Shown: positions 33,702-45,249 of the stretch, in pieces | Layout: each line of letters begins with the position of its first letter | Position numbering within the stretch: the first letter of the stretch is position 1 | Assembly: GCF_030272615.1 (NCBI RefSeq) | Contig: NC_081414.1 | Span: forward strand, 816,458,396 to 816,522,395 | Reading direction: 5' to 3' | DNA from: Cryptomeria japonica | Taxonomy: Eukaryota > Streptophyta > Pinopsida > Cupressales > Cupressaceae | DNA: 64,000 nucleotides | Program-made: the position numbers and the translations under genes | Notes under the pieces: generated by a model | What the model saw: the letters and a program-made list of their open reading frames with translations, nothing else | What the model was told of the DNA's origin: nothing | The model's database searches: none

Positions 33702-33715
33702 AAAGAGGGGCAAAA
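33702..33715 (+). promoter_or_regulatory. Element A polypurine tract
   Basis: AAAGAGGGGCAAAA directly before the 3' LTR. Confidence 0.92.
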
Positions 33716-35135
33716 TGTAGACCTATAAAAATGACCATATTCCTAAATGAATATTTTATGTTCATTTCTCTATTTAATTAAATTACCCGCATTCCTCTAT
33801 TTAATTAAGTATATTACTCAATTAAATTCACTATACCCATTTAATGAATAAATCATTTTATTCAATTAAAATCCCTTCTATCCACTTTTAATTAAATTCA
33901 AATTTAATTAAATAGTTATCCTAAATTGAATAAATCTAATTTATTTAATTTCCCCAAATTACAACCAAATTGAATTAAATTAACTTTATTTCAATTAAAT
34001 CCTATTATCCCTCCATCCACTTGCATTTTCCTACATCTCCCAATTGCTTCTTAAACCCTATTCCTAACCCCCCTTCTAGACTCTTCTAATCGCTTCTAAT
34101 TAGCCTAACCCATCTCCTAAGCTTTGTCACATCCCTAAGCAAAGGGAAGTCACTTCTCAAACCCTTAAAGTCTTTGATAACCATTAAAGGCTTCAAGTCT
34201 TCAACCACTTAATTTTTCAAAGTCTCCCAAACCATTAATGGTTAATTCAACCCTCTTACCATGGTTAGAGAATTTTTGCCTAACTTAACCTTCATCCAAC
34301 CCAAGGGTCTCTTCAAGCATTCATTGCTTTGACCATGGTTATTCCTTAATCATTTGCACAAGAGTTTATCCTTGGATTAACTCTTAATCCAATGGGTAAT
34401 CTTAACTTAAGTTTGACCCTTATCCTCTAGATAACCATGAGGTCTTCTCATGCATTTAATGTCTCCAACCCCTTTTCTCACCCAACCCTAGGTTGACATT
34501 TGTCACCATTTCATTGGTGCAAATTGCAAACATGGATTCCCAACTTTCAAACTCAACCCTTGATTAACTCTTCCAATCCTGGCCATCCATTGCCCTATTT
34601 TTGCTATAAATAGAGCTCTCATCCCTCCATTTTCATAATCCAAGTTTGTAGTATCATACTTATGCTCAAATACATTCAAGCTTTCATTTCATATATGCTC
34701 ATCATCTAGCCTCTCTTTAAAATAGAAATTGATCTAATATGCATTTTAGAGTATTTCTATTATCATTAGCTTAAATCATTAACTAATATAGTATGCTAGG
34801 ATAGTATTGCTACTAACCTTGTCATCTTATAGTTAGCTTATTACATTTCTAGAATCATGCATAGCTTAGGAGGCATCTCATATTAAATCAATAAAAAACA
34901 TCCCTCATTCTTGCATTTGCCATCCCTAAACCATTTTTCTCAGTGATTTAAGAGCAAAAACATTGGTTTGAGGGACCGTGTAAGATAGAGAACCATGGGA
35001 CCAACCTTGGGAAGCTGAGTGATACTTCATTACTCCATAGCTTGCACCAAGAAGTCCTGTGAGTGTGTGAGCAAGGCTCCATAGAGCTCCATTTTTCACA
35101 TATTGAGTTCTATTGACCCGCTTTTCCCGCATATA
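33716..35135 (+). repeat. Element A 3' LTR (1420 bp)
   Basis: Pairs with 5577-7000. Ends CCCGCATATA, one transition in the terminal CA. It has a 14 bp deletion near the start and about 10 bp extra near 35085 compared with the 5' copy. TATA box at 34604-34613. Confidence 0.95.
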
Positions 35136-35140
35136 GTAAT
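35136..35140. repeat. Target-site duplication of A, right copy
   Basis: GTAAT, identical to 5572-5576. C pol continues from here. Confidence 0.92.
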
Positions 35141-36330
35141 ATATAACTCATTCCTTGCCCTCTTGATCTTCTTGTGCTAGCAGTGCCCCCAGTGATACTT
35201 TCATTGTTGATATGTAGGAAATGAGCGACTTCCCTGCTATTGGTGGTACCAGAACTGGTGGATTCATTAGATATTGCTTGAGTTGATAGAATGATTTCAC
35301 ACACTTGGCTTCCGATCTGAAAGGTATGTTCTTATGTAGCAGATGATTGAATGGTAGACTTTTATCTACTAGTTAGGCTATGAATCGCCTGATAGACTAT
35401 AGCCGTCCTTGTAGAGATCTGAGTTGACTAATGTTCCTGGGAGGTGGCATCTCCATGATGGCCTATACCTTCGCTGGATCTACTTCAATGCCTCTTACAA
35501 ACACAATGTAGCCTAATGGTTTACCAGATGTGACCCCGAAGACACACTTCTTAGGGTTTAGCCTGACTTAGAATTGCTCCAATCTTTGAAATTTTTTATC
35601 TAATATGCCCAGATGTTCTGCCCGCATGAATGATTTAGCCAGTAAATCCTCCACATGGTCCTCCATGAAGGTATGCATTATATCATGAAAGATTGTTGTC
35701 ATCGCTCTTTGATAACTTTCCCCAACATTCTTTAAGCCAAAAGGCATGACGTTCCAACAATACGTTCCCCAAGGATAGGTGAATGTAGTTTTATCTTGAC
35801 CCTCTGGAGCTATCTTGATTTGATTATAGCCAGAAAAACCGTCCATTAATGATAGCATTGCATGGCCTGCTATTAGGTCCACAATTATGTCGATGCTGGG
35901 CAAAGGAAAGTCATCCTTTGGACAGGCTTTGTTGACATCTCTAAAATCTGTGCATATTCTGATGCTTCCGTCCGGTTTTGAAACTGGTACAATGTTTGAA
36001 ATCCATTCAGCATAGTCTATAGATCAAATGAATTCGACGTCTAATAACTTCTTTAGTTCAACTTTGACCATTAATGCTACATGCGGATTCATCTTTCTTA
36101 ATTTCTACTTGACTGTCTTAGCTCTTGGAGCAATAGATAAATTGTGCATGATCAGGTTTGGATTTATTCCGAGCATATCAGCATAGGACCAAGCAAAATT
36201 GAATTTCTTTTCTTTGAAGACTCTGATAAACTTTGGTTGTTCTTCTTTTGTCAGTGATTCTGCTAGGTGTATGTTTTTTAGGTGCTTCTTTTGTACAGAT
36301 GTTTATTGATTGAGTTGGCTCAATCAATAT
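35141..36330 (-). pseudogene. Element C reverse transcriptase and start of RNase H
   Basis: Minus-strand homologue of A 25756-26800: KPDGSIRICTDFRDVNKACP, FPLPSIDIIVDL, LMDGFSGYNQIKIAPEGQDK, PFGLKNVGESYQRAM. The YMDD box reads HVED, so it is inactive. Several stops. The RNase H that follows is cut by the A insertion and picks up again at 5576. Confidence 0.9.
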
Positions 36331-37690
36331 GGGTGACTACTCTTGATAGTGTTCAAGAAGAGTGTCAAGTCTCCCATCCTTAGGTGTCTTATTAAGGTTT
36401 TCACCCTCAGATGCGTCCTTTATTTTGACTTTTTTGTGATCTAGTGCTACCATTGACTGGTTTTCAACATTAGATCCTTTGTTTCTTTCAATTTTTGCGA
36501 TTGAGAGACTTGGCACTCCTCCGATTGTAGATATCATTATTTTGTTTGCTGGTAGAGTATGTTTCCAGGTTGACTGTACATAGATACTGGACAATGAATC
36601 CATCATCTAGTAAAATAGGTATATTGGGGTGTTTAGGTTCTTCCCAATCTATGAGATCAGGAAATACAAGCGGTAGAGAGTCATTTGGTGGGTCAAGATT
36701 AGCTGTGGTAAGTGTCATGATAGAGGTATCGTTAAAGTTATCTGGGATGTTGGTTAGGTTAATGATATTTTCAAGGTCTTTGATGGTATCATCTTTAGTG
36801 TAGACTTGTTTGTAGTGTCGTTGCTTGTTTTCCTTAGCCTCGTAGATATGTCGTGGTTCGAATTCAAGTAATCAAGACTCTACACCTTGTCCCTCCTGAG
36901 AAAGTGGTGTGTGTGAATGGATAGTACCTTCCTCGTAATCCTCGGTAATATTTGCACAACTACCCCATTCATAGTCATTAGAATCAGTTTCAAAAGTACT
37001 GTCTTAGAGTCTTTTAGTGTTGCTGATAGGTACATTGTAGGGTGAGAAAAGATCTTTGATAATTGATACCAGTTTTGTAGTTTTTTCTAATTCAGAATTA
37101 GAGCCTGCTTGTACCCTTTGCATTTGTTCATACATTGTTTCTCCTTGGGGAGTAGTGATTTCTTCGGGTAGTGACTCTGCCTTGTTTTGAATAGGTTCCT
37201 GTACATGATGCACTTTCTCATAAGATGCTTCTTCCCTTTGAATGGCTAGTTCCTCTTGTCGTTTCTCTTTTTCCTGATGTTCTCGCTCTTTCCTTGTTGT
37301 TTCTGATGCTTGGTGTAGTGCCTCTTGCCATGAGTTCTCGTTGTATTTTTTCTTTGCTTTCCACTGAGGTTTCTGATACTTATTTTGTTTGTGCCTAGGT
37401 GGTATGTTCTGTCCATATCCTAGTCATGTTTTTTCCTGTGAAAATTGTGAAGGAGGTTCTAGCGGTTCTGTAAGGCCTTCTTGACACTTGCCTATAGGTC
37501 CTTTGTCATTGTATCCCATCCGTTGCATGATCAAGAATCCTTTTCCATATTGTTGTGTTGGTATGGCCACCTCCAGAGTAGCAACTCTAACCTCTTCCTC
37601 ATCCTTGTATAGCCAACTAAGGATGTTTTTCTCTTATGATTCATTTGCTAGTGTGCCCAATTGGATAAATTTGCCATAAAACTTAGTGAT
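36331..37690 (-). pseudogene. Element C pol linker and G-patch-like segment
   Basis: Homologous to A 13060-13311 plus 24662-25700, and so shows what A looked like before B came in. LIMQRMGYNDKGPIGK (G-patch-like) near 37490-37535, a Glu/Lys/Gln-rich stretch (37190-37340), then PPNDSLPLVFPDLIDW and VALDHKKVKIKD. At least two frame changes and several stops. Confidence 0.8.
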
Positions 37691-38293
37691 GGGTTGTGTT
37701 GCTTGATGTGTTGATGCAGAAGGTTGTCCATGAGATTTTGGTGATGTTAGAAATTTTGATAGACACATGGGTTCAAAAGAGTATTCTCACATGCCTTGAT
37801 CTTTTATTTTCAACTTTTGTTTGAAGTCCATGGATAAAGACTTGAGTTTTTCTTGATGATGATCTAATGCCGAGGAAGCTGGAGCTTCCCTGTTGTGTGG
37901 AACCAGGTTATCTTGAGCTGCCCCCATAGCATTGCAATGTTGAAAAGGGTTATTATCGACATATATGGAAATTTCCTATCCATTATACGAGAATTTGACA
38001 CACGGATGGTATGTTGAAGGTACCGCTTGCATTTCATGTATCCAAGGACAACCCAATAGAATATTGTATGTTAAGTCTATATCTAAGACTTGGCACATAG
38101 TGTTACTTTGTATAGGTCCTACCTGAATAGGTAGTATCACCATTCCTTTGGATGACCTTTCTTCATCATCATAGGCCTTGATGGTGATCTTTTCGTTTGG
38201 ATCAATAGACTGCTCAGAGAAGCCTAATGCACAGATAAGCTTTAAAGTATAGATATTGAGACCAACTCCTCCATCTATTAATACTCTTTTAAC
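37691..38293 (-). pseudogene. Element C protease
   Basis: Catalytic loop VLIDGGVGLNI near 38255-38285, IQVGP and NILLGCPWIHEM near 38030-38065. A stop sits just before the loop (LKH then TGA), at a different codon from the stop in B and E. Confidence 0.8.
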
Positions 38294-40526
38294 TCAATGT
38301 TTGTAGACTAAGACTTTGATATGAAGGGGAGTGTTATGTGGATGACTCAAAGAGACATTATCATGTTCGGAAAAGGTGAGGTTATGTGGCCCTGTCATAT
38401 GAGCCACCATGACTTGGAATTTATCAATGTCCAGATCTTGAGGAATATTTGTTTCAACTAGCGCTTGTTCTAAGATGTCCTTATGTTTTGGCGAGAGTTT
38501 GAGTAACTCGACTATAGATATTTGAGCGGGAGTTCTCCGCAGTTGATTAACCAAATCATATTGAGTCTTGGGGATAGTGGTGGATGTTGATGTATGCCCT
38601 TTCAAGATGTATTTTTGAGCTTTGGTTGTCACATTGATTGACGCATGGTCTTGTTTGTCCTTGATTTTTATGAAATTTATTTGGTTATCATTTGTCGATA
38701 TGTGATTGATGGTGTTGTTGTATAGGTGATTTATATGAGCTCCCCTTGTATTGTTTGATGATGAAGCTCCTTCCTTGTTGTAATTCGGAAGAGGATTTTT
38801 AAAGGCGTCATGGTCACCATTTGTTTTGAGACAATCAACCATTAAATCACCTCTATCGATCATATCCTGAACAATATTCTTAAGCCTCATGCAATCATTT
38901 GTGTGATGTCCTTTGTTTCGATGAAAATCACAAAAATGCGAGTCATTCCACCAAGGTGGTTTGACCTGGGGTTCAAAGTTGTTCATGGCCGGTAATGTGA
39001 TAATTTTGTTCGCCAGGAGTTCTTGAAACATCGATTCTAAGGTTTTCCCTAATGGAGTGTAGATGCATCTATTTGAGAAAGTGTTGGTGTTACCTCTCTG
39101 GTTTGTATTACTCCCTCGGTTAGCATTGTTTCCTTGGTTATTGTTGTTGCCTTAGGTATTGTTATTGGTGTTTGAAATTGAAGGTCCTTGATTGGTATTT
39201 TGTGGATAAGTGTTAGTGCCTTGACTAAAACCCTTTTGATTTTTGTTAGATTGTGGATTACCTGATAAAGCTAATACTGGTTGTTTGGACTTCATATCAT
39301 TAGTATCAACTCCTCCGTCATTAACAATGTTTTTTGTTTCTTGTCAAAAATCTGGATTTGTCTAAAGTGTTGTTGTTGTTTTGATTGTTAAAGGAGTGAG
39401 TGTTGGATGAGTTAGTTCCTTCCTTAAAGAACTTCAATGTTCCTTTCTTGATGCAGGCTTCCTCTACTTGGATTCCATTTTCTATCAACTTGGCAAAAGA
39501 TGGTATGCATTGGAGCTTGAGTTGATAACTCATCTCACTATTTAGATTGTCGATAAAGATCTCCATCTTTTCCTTTTCAGGCATGTCTCAAGGATATCTT
39601 GAAACCATACATCTCCAACATTGAAGAAATACTATGAATGTCTCATTTATTTTTTGTTTGGTGTTACATACATCCAACATGGTGACTGCGTGTTGAATAT
39701 TATAGGAGTATTGTGTGATAAATTTGTTTACCAACTCATCAAATGATTTGATGGGAGGTGTAAGTTTAGACAACCACTACATTGTTTTCCCTCCCAAACT
39801 TCTTGGGAATAGTCTCATTAAGTAAGTGTCACCGTGAGAAAACTTTAGGCTTATGGTACAAAATTCTCGAACATGATCGCAGGGATCACTTTTACCATTG
39901 TATTTGTCGTACTTTGGTATATCTGAATCTGGGGGAAAAGGTATCATGTTTAATCTTTTGTCAAAGGGGTAAGGACAAATTTCTTCCAAGGAGTATTGCA
40001 TTGTGGTCCCTTATTGCATGTCCTGCATTTGCCTTTGCAGCATTTGGATTTGTTGTGTAAGAGCGACCATGGGTGCATTTGTATGTCAAGGGAGAGCTTC
40101 CTCCCTTTCATTAAGATCATCCTGAGTTCGAACATGGTTGTGTTTAGGTGTGTTATTTTGTTCATGTATGATTTTTGGGTCATGTGTTTCTTCTTCTCTT
40201 TGTTGGTCTTGATAGGCGTAATTTCTAGACCTCGTTCTAAAAATTCTTTCATCAGCATTTCTTAAGTTTTCGGTATCGAAATATTTAGGAAGTGTAACTC
40301 CTTTGCTAGTTAGCATGAGCATATATTTTTCCTTGTCTGTTTCAATAAGTCTTTTCATGAGCCTTTGGAATGAGGGGTTTTCTTGATATTCTTGGAGAAG
40401 TTCCTCAGTGATCTCTATATCTCCCATATTAGTATACTCAAAAGGATTGGATAATCTATGACCCATACTTGACTCTAGTTGTGATTCATTTTGCTTGTTT
40501 CTTTGAGAGAAAGTGACAATAGACAT
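38294..40526 (-). pseudogene. Element C gag
   Basis: ATG at 40524-40526 (MSIVTFSQRNKQNESQ). Gag domain NMIPFPPDSDIPKYDKYNGK, TYLMRLFPRSLGGK, NTKQKINETF; zinc knuckle CDFHRNKGHHTNDC (about 38890-38940). Downstream VTTKAQKYILKGHT and PKTQYDLVNQLRRTPAQISI lead into the protease. Stops at 40086, 40013, 39774, 39585 and in the Asn-rich linker, which also changes frame. Confidence 0.88.
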
Positions 40527-40649
40527 TTTTATTTCTATCAGAGTTCTTGGTGGTGTTTGGTGGATAGAATATGTTCCTTAATAAAAAAAAAATTGTTATA
40601 AAGGGAGTTTCTTCTTCTTCTTCTCTCTCAGTGGTTGGTGGTTCAGGTC

Positions 40650-40960
40650 GAGCTTCGTTATAAGTGATACAAAACTATGGGAACAAAGCGGGGTTGATTC
40701 TTCCTCCATGATTTAAGCATTGGTTGAATGCTGCTTTCTAAATATAATATTTGCTTCTTAAAGGTTCTTTGTCAAACTCATTTGATTTGCCTTGAATATG
40801 CAATCGCATGTGACGTAAGAATGTGCGATGTGGTTTAAAAAGTTGGCGATTGATATAGAGAAACTTATTCCTTTTTGCAAGTATCTTAGAACTAGGTTCT
40901 CTTCTTCAACTTAGTTTTGTGATGAAGACTTGTTCTTCTCAAAATATGAGGAGTGGTCAT
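40650..40960 (-). pseudogene. Pre-gag ORF remnant (C copy)
   Basis: ATG at 40958-40960, then HILRR; further on NKFLYINRQLFKPH, KSNEFDKEPL, GGRINP and ITYN. Matches the A ORF at 9700-10014. Stops and a frameshift in the middle and one stop near the end. Confidence 0.6.
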
Positions 40961-41439
40961 AGATGAATGATCTATGGTTTCCTTTGATGTTGGATTGTGA
41001 TACTTTGTTTGAAAAACTCAAGCTTACTTTATCAAGTAGAGGTTTAGTTAGATTCGCCTTCATGACAAAGTGTGTCAAATGATATGGATAAAGTCTCCCG
41101 ATATGGAAACTTGATTTGACAACTTAAGGATTAAACTAGGTATGTTGTTTGTCATAAGATCCGTTAGATGGTGGAATTATGATCAATGTGATGGTATTGC
41201 CTGATTTTGGTTGGATGAAGTCTTATCCCGAGCTAGTTTAAGATTCAAAAAAATTGTTCTAAGGATGCTTGTTTGATTTTGGAATTGTTTTCTTTGATAA
41301 TCTGGTTCAGATTTTGACTACTGATTTTGACAGAGGACCAAAAAAGGTACTCACAATTGGTGATAAAATTTTCCTGAAATGCCTGGTTTTCTCTCTATTT
41401 TTCTTGATTTTGAATATGCTCTAAGATAGAGATGAGATG

Positions 41440-41760
41440 TGCTAACAGATGGTCTAGATGTGCCACAGAAAGTTCTCTATGCACTGACTAAGATTGTTTA
41501 AAATTATATTGATTGGAAATGTTATGCGCTAATATGTCCCTAAAAAATGATAATGTGTGGGCTAAAAGTGCTAAGATATACCTCTTACGTGCTAAGATGA
41601 TGCTAAAATGCGCTAAATTGGTATCACAAAGTGCTACTGAAAGTTTATTTAGTCTAAAATTGGCTATGCACTAAAGTGAAGGCTGAGAGCGCTAAGTTTT
41701 GGTGCAGATGCGCTACAGAATGGTTGATATGCGCTAGTAAGTTGCTCCTATATGCTAAGA
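41440..41760 (-). repeat. C leader array 2, TAGCGCAT motif
   Basis: About fourteen degenerate ATGCGCTA units on the plus strand, many reduced to GTGCTA; matches A 8872-9236 in place and orientation. Confidence 0.78.
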
Positions 41761-42046
41761 TGCCCTGATTTCTTTGTTTTCTACTATTTTGGGATTTTTA
41801 ACACTTGTATTTTTGATGGATGATTTTTTTGATAAATAAATTGCAAACATGGCACAAAAAGAGATAACAAATTTTGCCTATGCTAGACAAATAGTGTATG
41901 TTCTGTGAGGATGTGTTCAAATCCTCGATGTTTTCACTGGATTAGATAACAAGTAACACAAATCAGATAGACTCTTTATTCAAGGGTCATAAAAAATATC
42001 ATAGCCCACTAGTCTCGATACTCCGTCAGCTCAAACAACCTTGTCA

Positions 42047-42058
42047 CCCCCTAGGGGG
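42047..42058 (-). other. Perfect palindrome in C leader
   Basis: CCCCCTAGGGGG within a block conserved in A (8540-8600). Confidence 0.45.
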
Positions 42059-42312
42059 CGCCCGTTTTTTTGCCTTTTGCCAAAAATTAACTCAAAGTGA
42101 ATTGCTTCACAATTGAGTAGTTATCTTGGGAGACATATGGTGAGTGATCTTGGGGGCAGATTCTTCCCCACCCTTGCACTATGATATTGAAGATGTTTGG
42201 ATACTAACTCGACTCAAAGTTTCTAGTTCTAAGGTTCTTAATCAGGCTTTCATTCGGTCTTCAGTGATAAACTCCCTCGGGAGGCTTCCCAACCTTTAGA
42301 ACAAAGGCTTTA

Positions 42313-43937
42313 TGGTGTAGGGCACCTAACACTCCAAGTATGAATTTTTTGTTTTCTTTCAAGTTTGTGAGTTATCTTTGTGATGTAATAATGGACCAAC
42401 AATTTAGGACTCAGTAGAGCCATGGTTGAGGTGTCCAAGTTTTGGTTTGAGTCAACTGTGTTCAGGATGCTGATAGCCTGAGAAGAAAGATGCTTAGATA
42501 GTTCATAGATGAAGTGCTCCAGATGAATGTATTCATGTATTAGGGGTCAATTGTGTTGTTTTTAGGTCTTATAGGGTGTTTGAGGACCTCCAGGAGTCTT
42601 AAAATGCATTAGAATGCAAAGTTGCATCTTGGAGCCAAAAGATGTAAAAAGTTGATGAGCAACATTTTACAATTTCTTGCAAAAGTTGCATTTTTGGTTG
42701 AAGGCGTTAAAAATTTGGTTGAACCAACTGAAACAAGAGGATAAAATCCAAAATTCACTTCATTGTATGGGTTGGAGAATTGGAAATGCAAGAGCAAGTT
42801 TTTGAATTGTGAAGCAAACTTGTTTTCACCGGTTTTTGACAATTTTCACTTGTTTTCATTGCTTGTACGGTCTAGTATGAACTAGATGGTGTAAACTCAT
42901 TGCAGTTCATGAGTGTTCATTGTATTTGTCTTCATTAATTTTTAATTATAGGTTTGATTGATCTAGGTTGCAGATATTCTTCCATTCTTTGCAACTAGGT
43001 ACAAAATCTTTGCAAGTAGGGTTTAAGAGCAAGAAAATGGCTCTAACCTAGGCATTCTTTGATGGTACCTGTTAAAATCATTAATAATGCTAGGTTAGGG
43101 TCTATACATATCTTTAGGATAGGATTTGTGATTTTGCAGGTCCTTAAGGAGGAGAAACAATGAAGCCCTAGGCTCACCGTTGGAAATAGGTGAGTTAGGA
43201 CAACAAGAAAAGTGTGATTTATGAGCACATGGGGATTGGTGCAGGAACAAGTGACACATGAATGGAAATCCCTCTGAGTTCCCTTGAATATTCCTAATTT
43301 TTTTTGAGTAGGATTTTTGACTGGTGAAGAGTTTTAGACCCATCTTGCCAAGTCACCCGGTGAGGCCCAAACCCTTCAAAATAGTGCAACATTGGAAACC
43401 CCACTTGTACAGATAATCCAAATGCACTTTTCCAGTATTGTCTGTAACTTCTAAAAGGGTACTCAAATCCATGATTTATTTCTAGCCTTGCTTGAGAATT
43501 TTACAAACGAAGACCCTAAAACCGTTAAGGGAGGGCTAATGCAATTAGGCCTATTTTGGAACCGGTAGAGACCTAGAAAGGGGAGGAAGCCCAAGCGATG
43601 GGTTTGATAACCCAAAAGCCTCAAAATGATTTAAATACACCTAGTAGAAGCATTGGAAACCCATTGGAAGTGGTAGTGTGTTGAGATCCTTGCAGGAGTG
43701 TTTGGAGCCCTAGAGTGGAGTGTGTGTGATTGAGGTGGCAATCTCAGGAGGTGGAGTTGATTGTCCAAAAACCATTGGCTATACCTAGGAGGCAAGCCAA
43801 AGAGGTTCAGACCTTGGAGGTCTCATTAGCATAACCCCTACTAAGTGCCAATGGATGGACTTGAGTAGCTCAAGGGTTGAGTAGGACAAGTCACTCGAGA
43901 AGGTGTATTGAACCAAGCTGCAAGATTCTCTGCATCA
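42313..43937. mobile_element. Solo-LTR-like insert in C leader (1625 bp)
   Basis: A's leader is continuous at this point, while C has an extra 1.6 kb. The insert begins TGGTGTAG and ends CTGCATCA (TG...CA with imperfect inverted ends), flanked by CTTTA and GTTTA (4 of 5 match). No gene inside. A solo LTR of a third family fits best; its orientation is unknown. Confidence 0.65.
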
Positions 43938-44909
43938 GTTTACATATCTTAAAGATACTAGGGGAAGGCTAACTTTTGAGCAAAACTGTTGAAGGGGACT
44001 TTCGTTAGCCTTCACTTTTGATTATAGTGGGTTGGAACACTTGGCGATAAAGTCGTTTGCCACTTAGGTCGTTCCCCTCTCACCGACCATTTAAATGGCG
44101 CTCTAAGAGCAACTTGGGAGGGTAGGCCTGCTAAAGGATTTAAATGCTTGAAATGAAGGAAGCATAAGAGTGGTTTGGCCTTTTGATCACCCAATTAAGG
44201 AGAGAGCATATACCTTCCACTTTCGAGACAAAGCACACAAATTCTTTTTATTCTTCAAATCAGTGATTTTCTAACTTCTACTTGGAGATTTTGCTCCAAA
44301 AAGCATGGTGTTCTTTTTACCTCTTTATAACAATGATTTTCTATTTAAGAAAATGAAATCCTGGTCAACAAAGGAAATTTCAATTTTGGTCAACAAAGTA
44401 AAGGCGATAAATGAAAAATTTCCTTTTGCCTTGCACAAAATAAATATGAGGTTTTTTTTATGCTTTGCAAAAATGAAAATGGATCCTTTTATGCACCAAA
44501 GGAAGGTGAAGTTCTTTATACCTTTGCAAAAAAGGAAATTTGTTTGTTCTTTTTTAGAGCCCAAATGAAGTGTTTTTCCTAACTTGCAGGAATGAAAGAT
44601 TTTTCTTTGTTGTTCTTTTTAATCCTTTAATGAAGTTCTTTTTAAGCCCAAAGAAAAATGTACTTGATTTTAAACCCCAAAAGACAAGTGAGATTCTTTC
44701 CAAATTTATAGAAAAGTGAATTCTTTTTACTTTAACTCAAAAGTCAAAAGAACTAAAATTTCTATCTTAACTTAATCTAAACTTGCAAGAAAATAGTTAG
44801 CTACCTGCAAGTAGAAAGTTAGTAAAACCAGAATCTGATGTGGGCTTACACAAGCCTAAAATTATTTTTCCTCGGTTACAGTTTTGTGTTTTTCCCTGTT
44901 ACAGTTATG

Positions 44910-45175
44910 CACTAGACTGCAACACAGATGCGCTACAAAAAAGTGCAGATGCGCTACAAAAATCTTCCTATATGCCAAGCTGATTACCTAATGCGCTACT
45001 TTGTTTGCTAAATGCGCTATGATAATACAAAATAAATTTAGAACTGTTAGGCGCTAACAAAAAGCTTAAATACGCTAAGGAATGAGTCTTACGTGTTAAA
45101 TAGTATACCAAAAGTGCTACTAAAAGGGTTCTATGCGCCAAAGAAAGGGCCCAATGCGCTAACTCAACTTTTCTG
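44910..45175 (-). repeat. C leader array 1, TAGCGCAT motif
   Basis: About ten ATGCGCTA-type units on the plus strand, close to the primer site as in A 7083-7345. Confidence 0.78.
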
Positions 45176-45227
45176 CATGCTTGCAATATTGCTCCTGCAT
45201 AAAAAATGACAAGATTAATGGGGTTAT

Positions 45228-45245
45228 GCCCCACGGTGGGCACCA
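45228..45245 (-). promoter_or_regulatory. Element C primer-binding site, Lys-tRNA type
   Basis: TGGTGCCCACCGTGGGGC on the minus strand: one mismatch (CG to TG) to the complement of a plant tRNA-Lys 3' end. Confidence 0.85.
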
Positions 45246-45249
45246 TAAA

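Larger units (their letters stand above)
5577..35135 (+). mobile_element. Element A: giant Tat/Ogre-type gypsy element, interrupted by B
   Basis: Two LTRs in the same orientation (5577-7000 and 33716-35135, differing by roughly 30 substitutions and two short indels by eye, about 2%), an exact 5 bp duplication, a primer site after the first LTR and a polypurine tract before the second. Order on the plus strand: leader, small pre-gag ORF, gag, protease, G-patch-like segment, long linker, RT, RNase H, second RNase H, integrase, then 4.8 kb with an antisense PMD gene. Removing B and one duplication leaves about 18.2 kb. The two RNase H domains are diagnostic of the Tat group. Confidence 0.95.
40961..45227 (-). 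other. Element C leader, with a 1.6 kb insert
   Basis: Homologous to A 7023-9699 in blocks, on the minus strand. Holds two TAGCGCAT arrays (ATGCGCTA on plus: 41440-41760 and 44910-45175), the palindrome at 42047-42058 and the conserved block at 44020-44100. No supported gene. Confidence 0.75.

Noticed and set aside
45228-45245. Part of a tRNA gene
   Set aside because: Only the 3' end matches, right beside an LTR: a primer-binding site.
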